Positions 62,456-64,000 of a DNA stretch of 64,000 nt are shown here, one piece after another; positions within the stretch are counted from its first letter, which is position 1, and the number at the start of each line of letters is the position of its first letter. The stretch comes from Tenacibaculum sp. M341. Its GTDB lineage: Bacteria; Bacteroidota; Bacteroidia; Flavobacteriales; Flavobacteriaceae. Below the pieces are notes generated by a model. That model was given only the letters and a program-made list of their open reading frames with translations. It made no database searches and was not told the origin of the DNA. The stretch covers positions 186,001-250,000 of the forward strand of contig NZ_SJXJ01000001.1 of NCBI RefSeq assembly GCF_004337695.1. Reading direction: 5' to 3'. The position numbers were made by a program, and so were the translations under genes.

Positions 62456-64000
62456 TTATTTTACAAGCAATTTTTTTGAAAACAAAGTTCTATTAGTCGT
62501 TCCTTTAATAAAATAAATACCTGATGATAAGTTATCTATTGAAAAAGAATGATTTTTGTTGTAGTTCCCAGAATAGCTTTTTATTTCTTTTCCTGAGATA
62601 TTATAAATTACAATATCTTCAACATCTTTATTTAATGAGAAGAACTCACTTGAAGGATTTGGAAATAAAGTTAAATTATCAGTTTCGTTAATAAACTCAT
62701 CAGTAGACAAAGTAACAGCAGCACTTCCGAAAACCTTAACTTCACCAGGTTGTAATAAAATAGTACCGTTGGCATTAGTAACATTTATAGTGTTTGTTTC
62801 ATCTAATAAATCATACCAAGTACCTGTTTTTTGAAATGTAGGGTTTATATTTTGTTCAACGATATTGAAGTTACCTATAATAGTGATGTATTGTAAGTCA
62901 TCAGTATTATCATCATTTATAAGTTGAATTTTCTTTAAACCAGTATTATCATCAACATCTAGTGTAAAATCTGAAGTTTTAAAAATTCCTTCTTGTTTTT
63001 TTAAAGCAATTAGTTTGGACCAAAGATTGTATACCGCTTTTCTTTCAGTAACGTTATCATATTGCCATAAAATAGGTTTGTTACCAGTACGACCATTTTG
63101 ATCGATACTAATATCATACCCTAATTCACCAAATTGCCAAATCATTTTCGGTCCAGGAACTGTAAAATAAAAAGCACCTGCACTAGCAACTCTATTTAAA
63201 GCAGTATTTAAATCTCTAGCACTATAACTAGCATTTTGATTACCAAATTGTAGATTTTTGTACATTAAACGTTCTTCATCATGACTTTCCATGTAGGCAA
63301 TGTTTGCTGGTACAGACCAACCTCTCTGCTTGTAATCAATCCAAGAAAAGTTAGATTTATTTGAATTATGGAATCCCATTGTTGTTTCGTTGTAATTAGA
63401 GTTTAAATTACTCCACATCATAATTCCTTTTCCTTCAGATAATCTATAATTAACCCATTCTGTTTCTTCAGTATTGGTTCCTAAGTGTTCAAAAATTACA
63501 TAAAAATCATTGTCAACATCCCATTGATAATCTGCATATTCTTTTAAAACAGCAACTCTATCAGCTTGCATAGCATTTGTACAAGCGTCATCAGAAGCAG
63601 AGCAGTTTTGTGTAAATCCTTTGGTTAAATCCCATCTGAAACCATCAATTTTAAATTCTTCAATCCAATATTGAGTAGTTCTTTTTACATAATCTTTAGT
63701 AGCTTGTAAACTATGGTTAAAGTCGTTAAAAACATTAAAAGAATGTTTCGCTGTTTGATTGAAAAAAGGACTATCAGCAGTCGCAGTTCCTCCGTAATCA
63801 CCATTTACAGTATTCCACATTCTGTAATATGGATTTTGTCCTGTAGCATGATTGTATACAACATCTAAAATTACAGCAATTCCTCTTTTATGACATTCAT
63901 CAATTAGTTGTTTAAAAGCTTCTTTAGTACCATAATATTTATCTAAAGCCATATGAAATGATGGGTTGTATCCCCAAGATTCATTCCCGTCAAACTCACT
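62456..64000 (-). CDS. T9SS-exported alpha-amylase family (GH13) protein, partial
   Basis: The frame is open to the right edge, so the N-terminus is missing; the visible part is 514 residues. GH13 conserved regions appear in order: DVVYNH (region I), GFRWDLTKG (region II, nucleophile Asp), IFEHLG (region III, acid/base Glu) and ESHDEER (region IV). A C-terminal sorting domain (last about 75 residues, 'LTLFPNPSSEFFSLNKD ... GIYFIKGTTNRTLFSKKLLVK') marks type IX secretion. It probably degrades starch or glycogen outside the cell. Confidence 0.92.
   Translation of the reverse strand, partial: SEFDGNESWGYNPSFHMALDKYYGTKEAFKQLIDECHKRGIAVILDVVYNHATGQNPYYRMWNTVNGDYGGTATADSPFFNQTAKHSFNVFNDFNHSLQATKDYVKRTTQYWIEEFKIDGFRWDLTKGFTQNCSASDDACTNAMQADRVAVLKEYADYQWDVDNDFYVIFEHLGTNTEETEWVNYRLSEGKGIMMWSNLNSNYNETTMGFHNSNKSNFSWIDYKQRGWSVPANIAYMESHDEERLMYKNLQFGNQNASYSARDLNTALNRVASAGAFYFTVPGPKMIWQFGELGYDISIDQNGRTGNKPILWQYDNVTERKAVYNLWSKLIALKKQEGIFKTSDFTLDVDDNTGLKKIQLINDDNTDDLQYITIIGNFNIVEQNINPTFQKTGTWYDLLDETNTINVTNANGTILLQPGEVKVFGSAAVTLSTDEFINETDNLTLFPNPSSEFFSLNKDVEDIVIYNISGKEIKSYSGNYNKNHSFSIDNLSSGIYFIKGTTNRTLFSKKLLVK

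Noticed and set aside
1-64000. tRNA and rRNA genes, complete insertion sequences or prophage
   Set aside because: I looked for cloverleaf-type sequences, transposase motifs and phage structural genes and saw none; a tRNA scan would settle the first.

Overview
The window comes from an AT-rich member of the Bacteroidota, family Flavobacteriaceae. A marine, Tenacibaculum-like genus is plausible, but I cannot fix the genus. The evidence is: three proteins with C-terminal type IX secretion (T9SS) sorting domains, a SusC/SusD pair, many TAnnTTTG (-7) promoter boxes just upstream of genes, flavobacterial double-glycine leader peptides, and a type II-C cas9 with a long (45-nt) CRISPR repeat. I recognise no rRNA or tRNA gene.

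Layout. 1-8640: an OstA/LptA-like envelope protein (cut by the left edge), a TRIC-type channel, a LysM protein with a WW-like segment, lpdA, argS, a YkgJ-type cysteine-cluster protein and a sterol-desaturase-type hydroxylase. 8700-19000: a GG-leader peptide, lipoproteins, a MORN-type repeat protein, a glycerophosphodiester phosphodiesterase, a three-fold repeated LRR/EF-hand T9SS protein, a DUF885 lipoprotein and a membrane protein. 19040-28154: an SLC13 transporter, then a co-directional cell-envelope cluster (SH3-like protein, YfaP-like/TPR protein, polysaccharide deacetylase, small secreted protein, ABC ATPase and large membrane partner). 28155-32330: small genes among dispersed repeats, a Crp/Fnr regulator whose 3' end is duplicated on the far side of a TPR gene, and a MITE-like palindrome.

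32395-38190 is the most interesting stretch: a 21-bp minisatellite, a tracrRNA gene on the minus strand, a possible operator, an intact cas9 (1375 aa), and a convergent array of 45-nt repeats. No cas1 or cas2 is present. The array contains a split repeat holding a copy of the array's own flank, and one spacer occurs three times. tracrRNA, repeat orientation and terminators agree that crRNA is read from the minus strand.

38300-43806: a small membrane protein and a TetR regulator divergent from a SusC/SusD pair, with a perfect 18-bp palindrome beside the susC -7 box. 44163-52936: miaA, a voltage-gated-type ion channel, a second GG-leader peptide, a methyltransferase, a ZIP transporter, a three-gene two-component operon with NarL-like sites at its promoter, and mnmA. 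52974-64000: a T9SS subtilase, a membrane protein, a nitronate monooxygenase-type enzyme, PAP2 phosphatase, two GT39-type glycosyltransferases, trmD, an internally duplicated secreted protein and a T9SS alpha-amylase cut by the right edge.

Functional links I infer: cas9, tracrRNA and array form an interference-only CRISPR unit; TetR represses the SusC/D importer; the histidine kinase and response regulator probably control their own operon; and a shared pair of direct repeats 21 bp apart suggests co-regulation of GG-leader peptide 1 and the LRR T9SS protein. Many genes needed an internal ATG as start because upstream TTG/GTG codons fall inside promoter boxes.
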